A DNA stretch of 64,000 nt, taken from the NCBI RefSeq assembly GCF_000377345.1, contig NZ_KB898040.1, forward strand, positions 182,639 through 246,638, given 5' to 3'. Below the pieces are notes generated by a model. That model saw nothing but the letters and a program-made list of their open reading frames with translations. It was not told the DNA's origin and did not search any database. The stretch is from Thioalkalivibrio sp. ALJ16 (lineage in GTDB: Bacteria; Pseudomonadota; Gammaproteobacteria; Ectothiorhodospirales; Ectothiorhodospiraceae). The stretch's first letter is position 1, and the number at the start of each line of letters is the position of its first letter. Below, piece by piece: positions 37,923 through 44,970 of the stretch. The position numbers and the translations under genes are program-made.

Positions 37923-37943
37923 CACAATCCGCTCCATCATAAA

Positions 37944-37958
37944 CCGCCGTTAGGGCGG
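37944..37958 (-). promoter_or_regulatory. Palindromic operator candidate upstream of the Phd-like antitoxin
   Basis: CCGCC and GGCGG flank a 5-base centre just upstream of the antitoxin start, and TATAGT on the minus strand (about 37960-37965) could be the -10. Antitoxins of this family repress their own operon at such palindromes. Confidence 0.5.
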
Positions 37959-38037
37959 ACTATAGCACCTGTTAAAAGGGCTATTGAGAGCACCCTAGGG
38001 AGGAAGGGAGCACCCATCTTCTTCGAAGTGCCACACC

Positions 38038-38139
38038 GTTATCCCGGCCGGAGCGAAGCGCAGAGCCGTGACCTCTGGCGTCCGCTCCTGCCCCGGCGCC
38101 CGAGATCCCGGATAACCGCTGCGCGGTTTCCGGGATGAC
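38038..38139. repeat. 102-bp REP element
   Basis: The unit runs from GTTATCCCGGCCGGAGCG to TTTCCGGGATGAC and shares more than 90 percent of positions by eye with 38887-38988. The outer ends are inverted (TCATCCCGG-like with CCGGGATGAC) and the right half is the hairpin ATCCCGGATAACCG plus CGGTTTCCGGGAT. Confidence 0.9.
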
Positions 38140-38204
38140 CATGCGTTGCATCGGGGGCATGCCCTGCATCGGTACGGGCATTGCGCCAGGGGGAAGAGCT
38201 GGAT

Positions 38205-38492
38205 TCATTCGGCTACGAGCCTCTTTACCTTGAGGTCTTTCCGATGCTGCTCCGCATGCCAGAGCTCATATTGAGACTGCTGGTTCAGCCAGCTTTCCGC
38301 CGAGGTGTCGAACGCGATGGAAAGGCGGATGGCCATTTCAGGGCTGATCCCAGCTTTGCCGTTAAGTACGGCGCTCAGGGTTTTTCGGCTTACGCCCAGG
38401 GCTTCTGCCGCTTCGGTCACGGACAGCCCAAGGGGCTCAAGGCAAAGCTCGCGCAATACTTCACCTGGATGGGGGGGGTTGTGCATCAACAT
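38205..38492 (-). CDS. higA: HigA-family antitoxin
   Basis: This 95-residue helix-turn-helix protein begins [16 protein letters not shown], the hallmark HigA N-terminus. The XRE-type DNA-binding helices follow ([20 protein letters not shown]), then [19 protein letters not shown] and the closing [15 protein letters not shown]. The ATG at 38492 is used because it fits the family start and is preceded by GAGGTGG. It follows the HigB gene by 10 bases, the toxin-first order typical for higBA. It should repress the operon at the GTAAC repeats upstream of higB. Confidence 0.93.
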   Translation of the reverse strand: MLMHNPPHPGEVLRELCLEPLGLSVTEAAEALGVSRKTLSAVLNGKAGISPEMAIRLSIAFDTSAESWLNQQSQYELWHAEQHRKDLKVKRLVAE

Positions 38493-38502
38493 CGGCGCCA
38501 CC

Positions 38503-38781
38503 TCAGTGGTAATCCTCGTAATCGACGATTTCGGCATCTCCATCCTTGAAGCGGAACGTCACTCTCCAGTTGCCACTGACAGAGACGGACCAGATTCCGG
38601 CACGCGCGCCCGTGAATTCGTGTAGCCGCAGGCCGGGCAGGTCCATATCTGCGGGCTGTGATGCTGCATGGAGTCGGCCCAGAATGAGTCGAAGCCTTTT
38701 TGCGTGCACCGCCTGAATCCCCGCAGCACTACCGGAGTAGAAAAACTTCGCCAATCCCTTGTGCTTGAAGCTTCGAATCAT
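38503..38781 (-). CDS. higB: HigB-family toxin
   Basis: This 92-residue RelE-superfamily mRNA interferase starts [18 protein letters not shown] and contains [39 protein letters not shown] and the conserved [15 protein letters not shown] core with the catalytic arginine region. It is the first gene of a higBA operon, directly downstream of a repeated operator (four GTAAC boxes). Length and order are normal, so the module is likely functional. Confidence 0.93.
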   Translation of the reverse strand: MIRSFKHKGLAKFFYSGSAAGIQAVHAKRLRLILGRLHAASQPADMDLPGLRLHEFTGARAGIWSVSVSGNWRVTFRFKDGDAEIVDYEDYH

Positions 38782-38790
38782 TCAGCTAAT

Positions 38791-38814
38791 GTAACGCGTA
38801 ACGTAACAGGTAAC
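38791..38814 (-). promoter_or_regulatory. higBA operator: four GTAAC boxes
   Basis: GTAAC occurs at 38791, 38798, 38803 and 38810, giving alternating 7-, 5- and 7-base steps just upstream of the higB start. The AT-rich TGTTAC/CATTAG context on the minus strand is compatible with a promoter overlapped by a HigA operator. Confidence 0.6.
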
Positions 38815-38886
38815 AATTACGCCTGAAAGAACACAGGCCATGAATCAAGAGAAAGAGGACACCCAGCTTCTCCCTGGCGGCAAACG

Positions 38887-38988
38887 GTCATCCCGGCCGG
38901 AGCGAAGCGGAGAGCCGGGATCTCCGGCGTCCGCTCCTGCCCCGGCGCTCGAGATCCCGGATAACCGCTGCGCGGTTTCCGGGATGAC
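38887..38988. repeat. 102-bp REP element
   Basis: This is the best-preserved copy of the family, with GTCATCCCGG at the left end and the exact inverse CCGGGATGAC at the right end. The left half forms ATCCCGGC paired with GCCGGGAT; the right half forms the ATCCCGGATAACCG hairpin. Confidence 0.9.
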
Positions 38989-39062
38989 CTTCCAGGCTGG
39001 GCGAAAGGGCAATTCCTGGAACGATCCGAACGGTTGCTGCGGTTGCTGGCGGTGACGGAATA

Positions 39063-39100
39063 CACGTACGGTTTACTGGACGTACGTGAAGGCGTACTCT
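39063..39100 (+). promoter_or_regulatory. Promoter and operator of the second yefM-yoeB module
   Basis: TTTACT (39072-39077) and TACTCT (39095-39100) are 17 bases apart. The inverted boxes CACGTACGG and GGACGTACGTG overlap and surround the -35 element, a likely autoregulation site. The CGTACG core is the same as in the operator of the first yefM-yoeB module. Confidence 0.65.
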
Positions 39101-39132
39101 TGGTCGAAGACCACACACTTGCGAGGTACGCC

Positions 39133-39375
39133 ATGACGGGAATTACGGCTACAGAGGCGCGCAGCAACCTCTACCGACTGATCGACGAAACGGCGGAATC
39201 CCATGAGCCGATTGTGATCACCGGCAAACGGAACAACGCAGTCCTGCTATCCGAGTCGGACTGGTCGGCCATTCAGGAGACCCTGTACCTGCTATCGGTG
39301 CCAGGCATGCGGGAGTCGATCCGCGAGGGAATGGAGACCCCGGCGGATGAATGCCACGAGGAGCTGGATTGGTGA
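39133..39375 (+). CDS. yefM: YefM-family antitoxin
   Basis: This 80-residue antitoxin starts MTGITATEARSNLYRLIDET and has the Phd/YefM core EPIVITGKRNNAVLLSESDW followed by the toxin-binding helix AIQETLYLLSVPGMRESI. GAGG lies 8 bases before ATG 39133. The toxin gene overlaps its stop by 4 bases. A promoter with palindromic boxes lies 33-70 bases upstream. It is only distantly similar to the first YefM (33305-33583), so the two modules are probably separate acquisitions. Confidence 0.93.
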   Translation: MTGITATEARSNLYRLIDETAESHEPIVITGKRNNAVLLSESDWSAIQETLYLLSVPGMRESIREGMETPADECHEELDW

Positions 39376-39635
39376 CATGGAAGTTGGTCTACACCCGACA
39401 GGCTCAGAAGGATGCGAAGAAGCTGGCGGCCAGCGGCCTGAAGCCGAAGGCACAGGAACTGCTGACGCTGATCGCCGAAGACCCGTATCGAAAACTTCCA
39501 CCTCTCGAGAGGCTGGTGGGTGATCTCTCCGGCGCGTACTCGCGGCGCATCAATATTCAGCGCCGGCTTGTGTACCAGGTGCTTGAAGACGAGAGAGTGG
39601 TCAAGGTGATTCGTTTATGGAGCCACTACGAGTAA
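39372..39635 (+). CDS. yoeB: YoeB-family toxin
   Basis: This 87-residue Txe/YoeB toxin starts at a GTG that overlaps the antitoxin stop (GTGA). It has the family start TWKLVYTRQAQKDAKKLAAS, the middle LERLVGDLSGAYSRRINIQ with catalytic arginine and glutamate region, and ends IRLWSHYE, where the histidine-tyrosine pair is the catalytic C-terminus. It is nearly full length and should be an active ribosome-dependent mRNA interferase when free of YefM. Confidence 0.94.
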   Translation: MTWKLVYTRQAQKDAKKLAASGLKPKAQELLTLIAEDPYRKLPPLERLVGDLSGAYSRRINIQRRLVYQVLEDERVVKVIRLWSHYE

Positions 39636-39647
39636 CCCGGCTACACG

Positions 39648-39682
39648 ATCCCGGATAACCGCTACGCGGTTTCCGGTATGAG
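39648..39682. repeat. Half REP hairpin
   Basis: ATCCCGGATAACCGCTACG followed by CGGTTTCCGG is the right-hand hairpin of the 102-bp REP element alone, located 13 bases after yoeB. Here it could act as a transcription stop. Confidence 0.75.
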
Positions 39683-39747
39683 AGGTGTGGCGTTGGGGGC
39701 CGTGCGCAGTGCTGGCGCCGCGCACGTATCGGCCGTAAGGTAGGCGG

Positions 39748-40074
39748 ATGGATCTGCTGACGACCGAACAGTCCAGCCGCATGATCGACGTCCTCGCCCC
39801 CCTGATCGGGATTCAGGGCGAGGTGGACGGCTGCATGGTGGAGCTGGTCGAGGTCCTGGACGAGGGCCCGCGCGGGCTCCCCGGCGTGGCATTGATGGAG
39901 ATGGGTTCGGACCGTGCGATCCAGGCGAACCAGTATGGCAATCCGCTGTGCCGGCATTCCCGCATCCGCACCCTGGCCATCCTCTCGGAGATCGAGCGCG
40001 ACCTGCATCCGGTATTGCGCCACCTGCTGCCGGACGACGTGGTGGACGAGCTGCGCAGCCTGCTCAGCCGCTGA
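39748..40074 (+). CDS. Conserved-looking protein of unknown function
   Basis: I do not recognise this 108-residue protein. It starts MDLLTTEQSSRMIDVLAPLI, continues with VDGCMVELVEVLDEGPRGLPGVALMEM and ends in a helical region with LSEIERDLHPVLRHLLPDD. Composition and codon use match the core genome, and no membrane segment or cysteine cluster is present. It is convergent with tesA, with 16 bases between the stops, and marks the return from the accessory island to core sequence. Confidence 0.65.
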   Translation: MDLLTTEQSSRMIDVLAPLIGIQGEVDGCMVELVEVLDEGPRGLPGVALMEMGSDRAIQANQYGNPLCRHSRIRTLAILSEIERDLHPVLRHLLPDDVVDELRSLLSR

Positions 40075-40090
40075 CACCGGCGGGTCGTTT

Positions 40091-40780
40091 TCAGTTCGCG
40101 GCCGATTGCCGCGCGTTCGTACAGGCCTCCACGCCCTCGATCATCGGTTCCAGGTGCGGCCAGATCGCGTCCAGCAGACGCGGCTGGGCGCGTTCGCTGG
40201 GATGAATCCCATCGTCCATCAGCATGCCGTCCTCCAGCACGAAGTCATCCAGGAATCCGGGTTCGAAGACCAGGCCGCGCGCCTGCGCGAGGTCGGCATA
40301 CACACCCTCGAAGCGTTCGGTATAGCGGCGCCCGTAGTTGGGTGGTATGCGCACGCCCAGCAGCAGCGGCTCGGCCCCCGCCTCGCGGATCGCATCGACC
40401 ATGGCCTCCAGGTTTTCGCGCATGGCCTGCGGTGGCAGCCCGCGCAGGCCGTCGTTGCCACCCAGCGCCAGGATCACCAGAATCGGCTCCTCCCGCTCCA
40501 GCACCTGCGGGAGACGGCTGAGCCCGCCGGCCGTGGTCTCGCCGCTGATCGATACGTTCACCACCTCCCAATGGGCGTCGCGATCTTCCAGCCGCGCCTC
40601 CAGCAAGGCCGGCCAGCCGGAGGCATCGGGCATGCCGTAGGCGGCGCTGAGGGAGTCGCCGTACACCAGGATGCGCAGTGGCGATTGCGCCGGATTTTCT
40701 CCCGCCGGGGAATTTGCGAGCGCGCAGGGACTCCATAGCAACGCAATCAAGCCGATTACGACCAACGGAACACGGAACAT
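40091..40780 (-). CDS. tesA: Periplasmic acyl-CoA thioesterase/lysophospholipase TesA
   Basis: This 229-residue SGNH-family esterase has an N-terminal signal peptide (VPLVVIGLIALLWSPCALA) followed by block I ILVYGDSLSAAYGM with the nucleophilic serine, block III LALGGNDGLRG, and the catalytic aspartate-histidine pair in DDGIHPSERAQ. It hydrolyses acyl thioesters and lysophospholipids in the periplasm. GAGG lies 8 bases before ATG 40780. Its start codon shares bases with the divergent ybbA start in the sequence CATG, an arrangement in which each leader lies in the other gene. Confidence 0.95.
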   Translation of the reverse strand: MFRVPLVVIGLIALLWSPCALANSPAGENPAQSPLRILVYGDSLSAAYGMPDASGWPALLEARLEDRDAHWEVVNVSISGETTAGGLSRLPQVLEREEPILVILALGGNDGLRGLPPQAMRENLEAMVDAIREAGAEPLLLGVRIPPNYGRRYTERFEGVYADLAQARGLVFEPGFLDDFVLEDGMLMDDGIHPSERAQPRLLDAIWPHLEPMIEGVEACTNARQSAAN

Positions 40781-41489
40781 GGATACAACCTCGTCGTATG
40801 TACTGCAGGCCCGCGACCTCGAGCAGCGAATCAATGGACCCAGCGGCCGGCTGGATATCCTGCGCGGCATCTCGCTTGCGGTCCAGGCCGGCGAGACGGT
40901 CGCGATCCTTGGCGCTTCCGGATCGGGAAAATCCACCCTGCTCGGCCTCCTGGCAGGTCTGGACGCCCCAAGTGCCGGAGAAGTTCGATTGCTCGGGCAG
41001 GCCATCAGCCAGCTGGACGAGGACGGCCGCGCGGCCCTGCGCGCCGGGCGCGTCGGGTTTGTGTTTCAGTCCTTCCAGCTGTTGCCGGCGCTGACGGCGC
41101 TTGAAAACACGCTGCTGCCGCTGGAGCTCAACCCGGCCCACGCCGAGACCAGTCAGGCGGAGCTGAACCGGCGCGCGAACCAGGCCCTGGAACGGGTCGG
41201 CCTTGGGCCGCGCGCGGCCCACTACCCGCACCAGCTCTCGGGCGGCGAACAGCAGCGCGTGGCCATCGCGCGCGCCATTGTGGACCACCCCGCCATCCTG
41301 TTCGCGGACGAGCCCACCGGCAACCTGGATGGCCGCACCGGCCATCGCATTATTGAGCTGCTGTTCGGGCTGGCGCGCGATCCCGGCGAGCATGCCCCGG
41401 CGACGGCCCTGGTGCTGGTGACCCACGACCCCGAGCTGGCCGCGCAGTGTGACCGCGTGATCTCCATACAGGACGGTGTGCTCGCATGA
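40779..41489 (+). CDS. ybbA: ABC transporter ATPase YbbA
   Basis: This 236-residue ATPase of the LolD/MacB group works with the large permease encoded next. Walker A is GASGSGKST (about residue 45), the signature is LSGGEQQR (about 154), and Walker B is ILFADEPTGNLD (about 173), followed by the H-loop in LVTHDPELA. The start overlaps the divergent tesA start; only weak purine-rich sequence precedes it. The tesA-ybbA-ybbP neighbourhood is conserved in many proteobacteria. Export or extraction of a lipid-like substrate is inferred. Confidence 0.93.
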   Translation: MDTTSSYVLQARDLEQRINGPSGRLDILRGISLAVQAGETVAILGASGSGKSTLLGLLAGLDAPSAGEVRLLGQAISQLDEDGRAALRAGRVGFVFQSFQLLPALTALENTLLPLELNPAHAETSQAELNRRANQALERVGLGPRAAHYPHQLSGGEQQRVAIARAIVDHPAILFADEPTGNLDGRTGHRIIELLFGLARDPGEHAPATALVLVTHDPELAAQCDRVISIQDGVLA

Positions 41490-44002
41490 GCCGTTCGCAT
41501 CGGCGCAGCCGCCTGAGCGGCTTCCTGCGCGGTACCTGGCGCGAATGGCGTTCCGCGGAGCTGCGCGTCCTCGCCGCAGCACTGGTGGTCGCCGTGGCTG
41601 CCGTTGCGGCGGTGGGCTTTTTCACCGACCGCGTCGATCGCGGCATGGCTCAGCAGGCCACCGCCCTGCTCGGCGGCGACCTGGCCGTGGTCAGCGACAA
41701 CCCGCTCCCGAAGGCCTGGTCGGACGAGGCCGCCACACTCGGGCTGCAGACGGTACGCACCGCCTCGCTGCCCAGCGTGGTGTTCAGCCCGGCAGACGAA
41801 TCGCGCCTGGCGGCACTGCGGGCGGTCGAGCCGGGCTGGCCGCTGCATGGCGAGGCCCGCACCCGCCCCTCGCGGGACGCCGCGGAGGCGCCACGCGAGC
41901 GCGGGCCGGAATCCGGCACGGCCTGGCTGGAGGCACCCCTGCTGGAGGCGCTCGATCTGGAGGTTGGCGACCACATCGAGGTGGGTGATCTGGACCTGGA
42001 GGTGGCCGCGATCATCAGCCACGAGCCGGATCGCGGGTCCAACCTGCTGGATATCGCGCCGCGGCTGATGCTGGCCTTTGAAGATCTCGACGCCAGCGGC
42101 CTGATCGGCCCCGGCAGCCGGGTGCGCTACGAATTCTTTGCGGCGGGTGCCAGTGCCGATGTCGCCCGCTTTCGCGACTGGCTCGAGGGCGAGCTGGAAT
42201 CCGGCCAGCGCCTGCTGGGCCTGGAGGATGCCAACCCCGAGCTGCGCACCGCCATCGAACGCGCGGAACGCTTTCTCGGCCTGGCCTCGTTGATGGCGGT
42301 GCTGCTGGCGGGTGCTGCAATCGCGGTGGCCGCGCATCACTTCGCGCAGCGCAGGGCCGACCCCGCCGCCGTGATGCGGGCACTGGGCGCAAGCGGCCGC
42401 CGCGTGCTGCTGACGTACTTCGGCCGCGTGCTGCTGGTGGCCCTGATCGCCAGTGCCATCGGCCTTGCAATCGGCTACTCCGCCCAGTTCGTGCTGGCCT
42501 CCATGCTGGGCGAGTGGCTGGCCGGCGATCTGCCGCCACCCGGCGCGCGCCCGGCCGTGGCCGGGATCGGCGTGGGCCTGGTCACCGCCGTGGGCTTTGC
42601 CCTGCCCGCGCTGTTGCGCATCGGGCAGGTCTCGCCCCTGCGCGTGCTGCGGCGCGATCTCGGCCTGCCGCCGACCTCGGTGTGGCTGTCCGGCCTGCTC
42701 GCGCTGCTGGCCTTCGGCGGCCTGCTGTACTGGCAGGCCGCCGACCCCGGACTGGCCGCCTGGGTGCTGCTGGGGACGGCCATTGCCATCAGCGTGCTGG
42801 CGCTGCTCGGCATGGGGCTGGTCTGGGCCCTGCGGCCCCTGCGCAACCACGGTGGCATGGCGCTGCGTTTCGGCCTGGCCAATCTCTCGCGGCGCGGGGG
42901 GCTCAGCGCGGTGCAGCTGGTGGCGTTCAGCGTCGGCATCCTGGCCCTGCTGCTGCTGGCCATTGTGCGCGTGGATCTCCTGAACGCCTGGGATGCGAGC
43001 ATCCCGGAGGACGCCCCGAACCAGTTCTTCATCAACATCCAGCCCGGTCAGGAGACCACCTTTGCCGATCGGGTGGAGGCCGCGGGACTGGAACGCCCGC
43101 AACTGGATCCGATGATTCGTGGCCGCCTGATCGAGATCAATGGCGAACGCGTACACCCGGACGACTTCGCCGATGATCGCGACCGCCGCCTGGTGGATCG
43201 CGAGTTCAATCTGTCCTACGCCGAGGAGCCACCGGGACACAACCGCATCGTCGCCGGGCACTGGTTCGGCGAGGGCGAGCAGGACGCGGACACCGGCTGG
43301 TCCGTCGAGGCCGGCCTGATGGAACGCTTCGACCTGTCCCTGGGCGACACACTGACCTTCCGTGTCGGTGGCCAGGCGGTGCAAAGCCCGATCACCAGCG
43401 TGCGCGAGGTGGACTGGGACAGCTTCCGCGTCAACTTCTTCGTGATCGGGCCGCCGGCACTGCTGGACGAGCAGCCACGCACATTCATCACCGCCATGCA
43501 TGTGCCCGAGGCGCAGCGCTCCGCACAGAACCAGTGGCTGCGTGAATTCCCCGCGGTCTCGGCCATTGATGTCAGCGCGATTCTGGTGCAGGTGCGCGAG
43601 GTGATGGATCAGGCCACCCGGGCGGTGGAATACGTGTTCCTGTTCACCCTGGTCGCAGGCCTGACGGTGCTGTACGCGGCCGTCCAGGCCACACGCGACG
43701 TGCGCCGCCGCGAGGCGGCGCTGCTGCGGGCCCTGGGGGCACGGCGCGAACACATCCGCAACGGCCTGCTGGCGGAGTTCGGCACGCTCGGGCTGCTCGC
43801 GGGGCTGCTGGCGGCAATCATTGCCACCGCGGTGGGGGCACTGCTTGCATGGCAGGTGTTCGAGTTCGACTACCGCCTGAATCCGTGGACCTTTGTCTAC
43901 GGCGTTGGCGGCGGCACGCTGGGTATCGCCGTGGCCGGCTGGCTGGGCACGCGACAGGTGCTGAACCAGGCGCCGCTGGCGGTACTGCGCGGGCCGGAAT
44001 GA
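41486..44002 (+). CDS. ybbP: FtsX-like ABC permease YbbP
   Basis: This 838-residue inner-membrane protein has the doubled FtsX/MacB permease layout: one N-terminal membrane segment (about 22-45), a large periplasmic domain (to about 255), two blocks of membrane segments (about 265-480), a second periplasmic domain, and three C-terminal segments (about 705-825, FLFTLVAGLTVLYAAVQATR and a closing TRQVLNQAPLAVLRGPE). The start ATG overlaps the ybbA stop by 4 bases. With YbbA it should form a mechanotransmission-type ABC complex rather than a classical importer. Confidence 0.93.
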   Translation: MSRSHRRSRLSGFLRGTWREWRSAELRVLAAALVVAVAAVAAVGFFTDRVDRGMAQQATALLGGDLAVVSDNPLPKAWSDEAATLGLQTVRTASLPSVVFSPADESRLAALRAVEPGWPLHGEARTRPSRDAAEAPRERGPESGTAWLEAPLLEALDLEVGDHIEVGDLDLEVAAIISHEPDRGSNLLDIAPRLMLAFEDLDASGLIGPGSRVRYEFFAAGASADVARFRDWLEGELESGQRLLGLEDANPELRTAIERAERFLGLASLMAVLLAGAAIAVAAHHFAQRRADPAAVMRALGASGRRVLLTYFGRVLLVALIASAIGLAIGYSAQFVLASMLGEWLAGDLPPPGARPAVAGIGVGLVTAVGFALPALLRIGQVSPLRVLRRDLGLPPTSVWLSGLLALLAFGGLLYWQAADPGLAAWVLLGTAIAISVLALLGMGLVWALRPLRNHGGMALRFGLANLSRRGGLSAVQLVAFSVGILALLLLAIVRVDLLNAWDASIPEDAPNQFFINIQPGQETTFADRVEAAGLERPQLDPMIRGRLIEINGERVHPDDFADDRDRRLVDREFNLSYAEEPPGHNRIVAGHWFGEGEQDADTGWSVEAGLMERFDLSLGDTLTFRVGGQAVQSPITSVREVDWDSFRVNFFVIGPPALLDEQPRTFITAMHVPEAQRSAQNQWLREFPAVSAIDVSAILVQVREVMDQATRAVEYVFLFTLVAGLTVLYAAVQATRDVRRREAALLRALGARREHIRNGLLAEFGTLGLLAGLLAAIIATAVGALLAWQVFEFDYRLNPWTFVYGVGGGTLGIAVAGWLGTRQVLNQAPLAVLRGPE

Positions 44003-44014
44003 TCCGGCCCGGGC

Positions 44015-44890
44015 TCAGCCGTACATGATGTCGACGTCGAGGAAGCCGAACAGCACCAGGATGGCCAGCGCCCAGAGGTAGAACGAAAACACCTTGAGAT
44101 TGGCGCGGTAGAGGAAGAACAGCACCATCTTCAGCGACACCACCCCGACCACGGCGGAGACGACAAACCCGACCGCGAGCACGACCCAGTCGAGATCGCC
44201 CAGCCCGTCGCCGTTGAGCACGTCCAGCGATTGAACCGCCGTCGCGGCCAGGATGGTCGGGATCGCGAGGAAGAAGCTGTATTCCGCCGCCCAGCGCCGC
44301 TTGAGGCCGGTAAACAGCGCAAACACGATGGTCATGCCGCTGCGCGAGAGCCCCGGGACCAGGGCGAAGCCCTGCGCTACGCCGATCACCGTCGCGATCT
44401 TCGGGCTCAACTGGCGCAGCCCCAACGGGCGCCGCTGCAGCCGGTCCGTCCACCACAGCAGGACCCCGGTCAGGGTCAGGGTCCCGGCAATCAGGGTCGG
44501 GTGCGCGAAGACGTGCTCGAAACTGGCCTTCAGCGTAAAACCGACCACCGCCGTCGCGAACACCGACAGCCCGCACAGCAGGGCCAGGCGCAGGAACAGC
44601 ATCTCGCGCCCGGCACTCCCGCGTGCCGATGCCCACTGCCAGCTCTCGCGCACGATACCGCCGCTCAGGCGGGTCAGGCTCTGGCGAAACACGTACACGA
44701 TCGAGACCAGGGTGCCCACGTGGACCACCAGGTCGAACAGGATCATCTCGGGGCTTTCCGGCGGAGGCAGCGGCTCGCCCTGCCGGATCAGCCAGTGCTG
44801 TGTCAGCACCAGGTGCGCCGTCGAACTCACGGGCAGGAACATGAAAATGCCCTGCACGATCCCGAGCAGGGTGGCGACCCATATTGTCAT
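44015..44890 (-). CDS. uppP: Undecaprenyl-diphosphatase-like membrane protein with altered active site
   Basis: This 291-residue protein has the full UppP/BacA membrane layout (about eight hydrophobic segments) and the family motifs FLPVSSTAHLVL and PGLSRSGMTIVFA with the catalytic arginine. UppP recycles the cell-wall lipid carrier undecaprenyl diphosphate and contributes to bacitracin resistance. The first motif, however, reads IVQGIFMFLP, whereas active enzymes have an E-x-x-x-E pattern there: both glutamates are replaced, by glutamine (residue 13) and methionine (residue 17). The gene is otherwise intact. It may be a divergent paralogue with a different role. Confidence 0.85.
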   Translation of the reverse strand: MTIWVATLLGIVQGIFMFLPVSSTAHLVLTQHWLIRQGEPLPPPESPEMILFDLVVHVGTLVSIVYVFRQSLTRLSGGIVRESWQWASARGSAGREMLFLRLALLCGLSVFATAVVGFTLKASFEHVFAHPTLIAGTLTLTGVLLWWTDRLQRRPLGLRQLSPKIATVIGVAQGFALVPGLSRSGMTIVFALFTGLKRRWAAEYSFFLAIPTILAATAVQSLDVLNGDGLGDLDWVVLAVGFVVSAVVGVVSLKMVLFFLYRANLKVFSFYLWALAILVLFGFLDVDIMYG

Positions 44891-44970
44891 TGCAGGCGCG
44901 GCTCCGTGTCCTCAGGCGGGCCGCAGTATACGGAAATCCTCGCGCCCCCGCCGCGCCGGCGGGCCTCCGG

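Noticed and set aside
25023..39747. Prophage or integrative element with integrase
   Set aside because: No integrase, recombinase, terminase, capsid or conjugation gene was found between the tRNA and tesA.
41222..43753. 843-codon minus-strand frame opposite ybbP
   Set aside because: It mirrors the ybbP coding sequence, has histidine/glutamine/glycine-rich composition typical of antisense frames in GC-rich DNA, and lacks a ribosome site.
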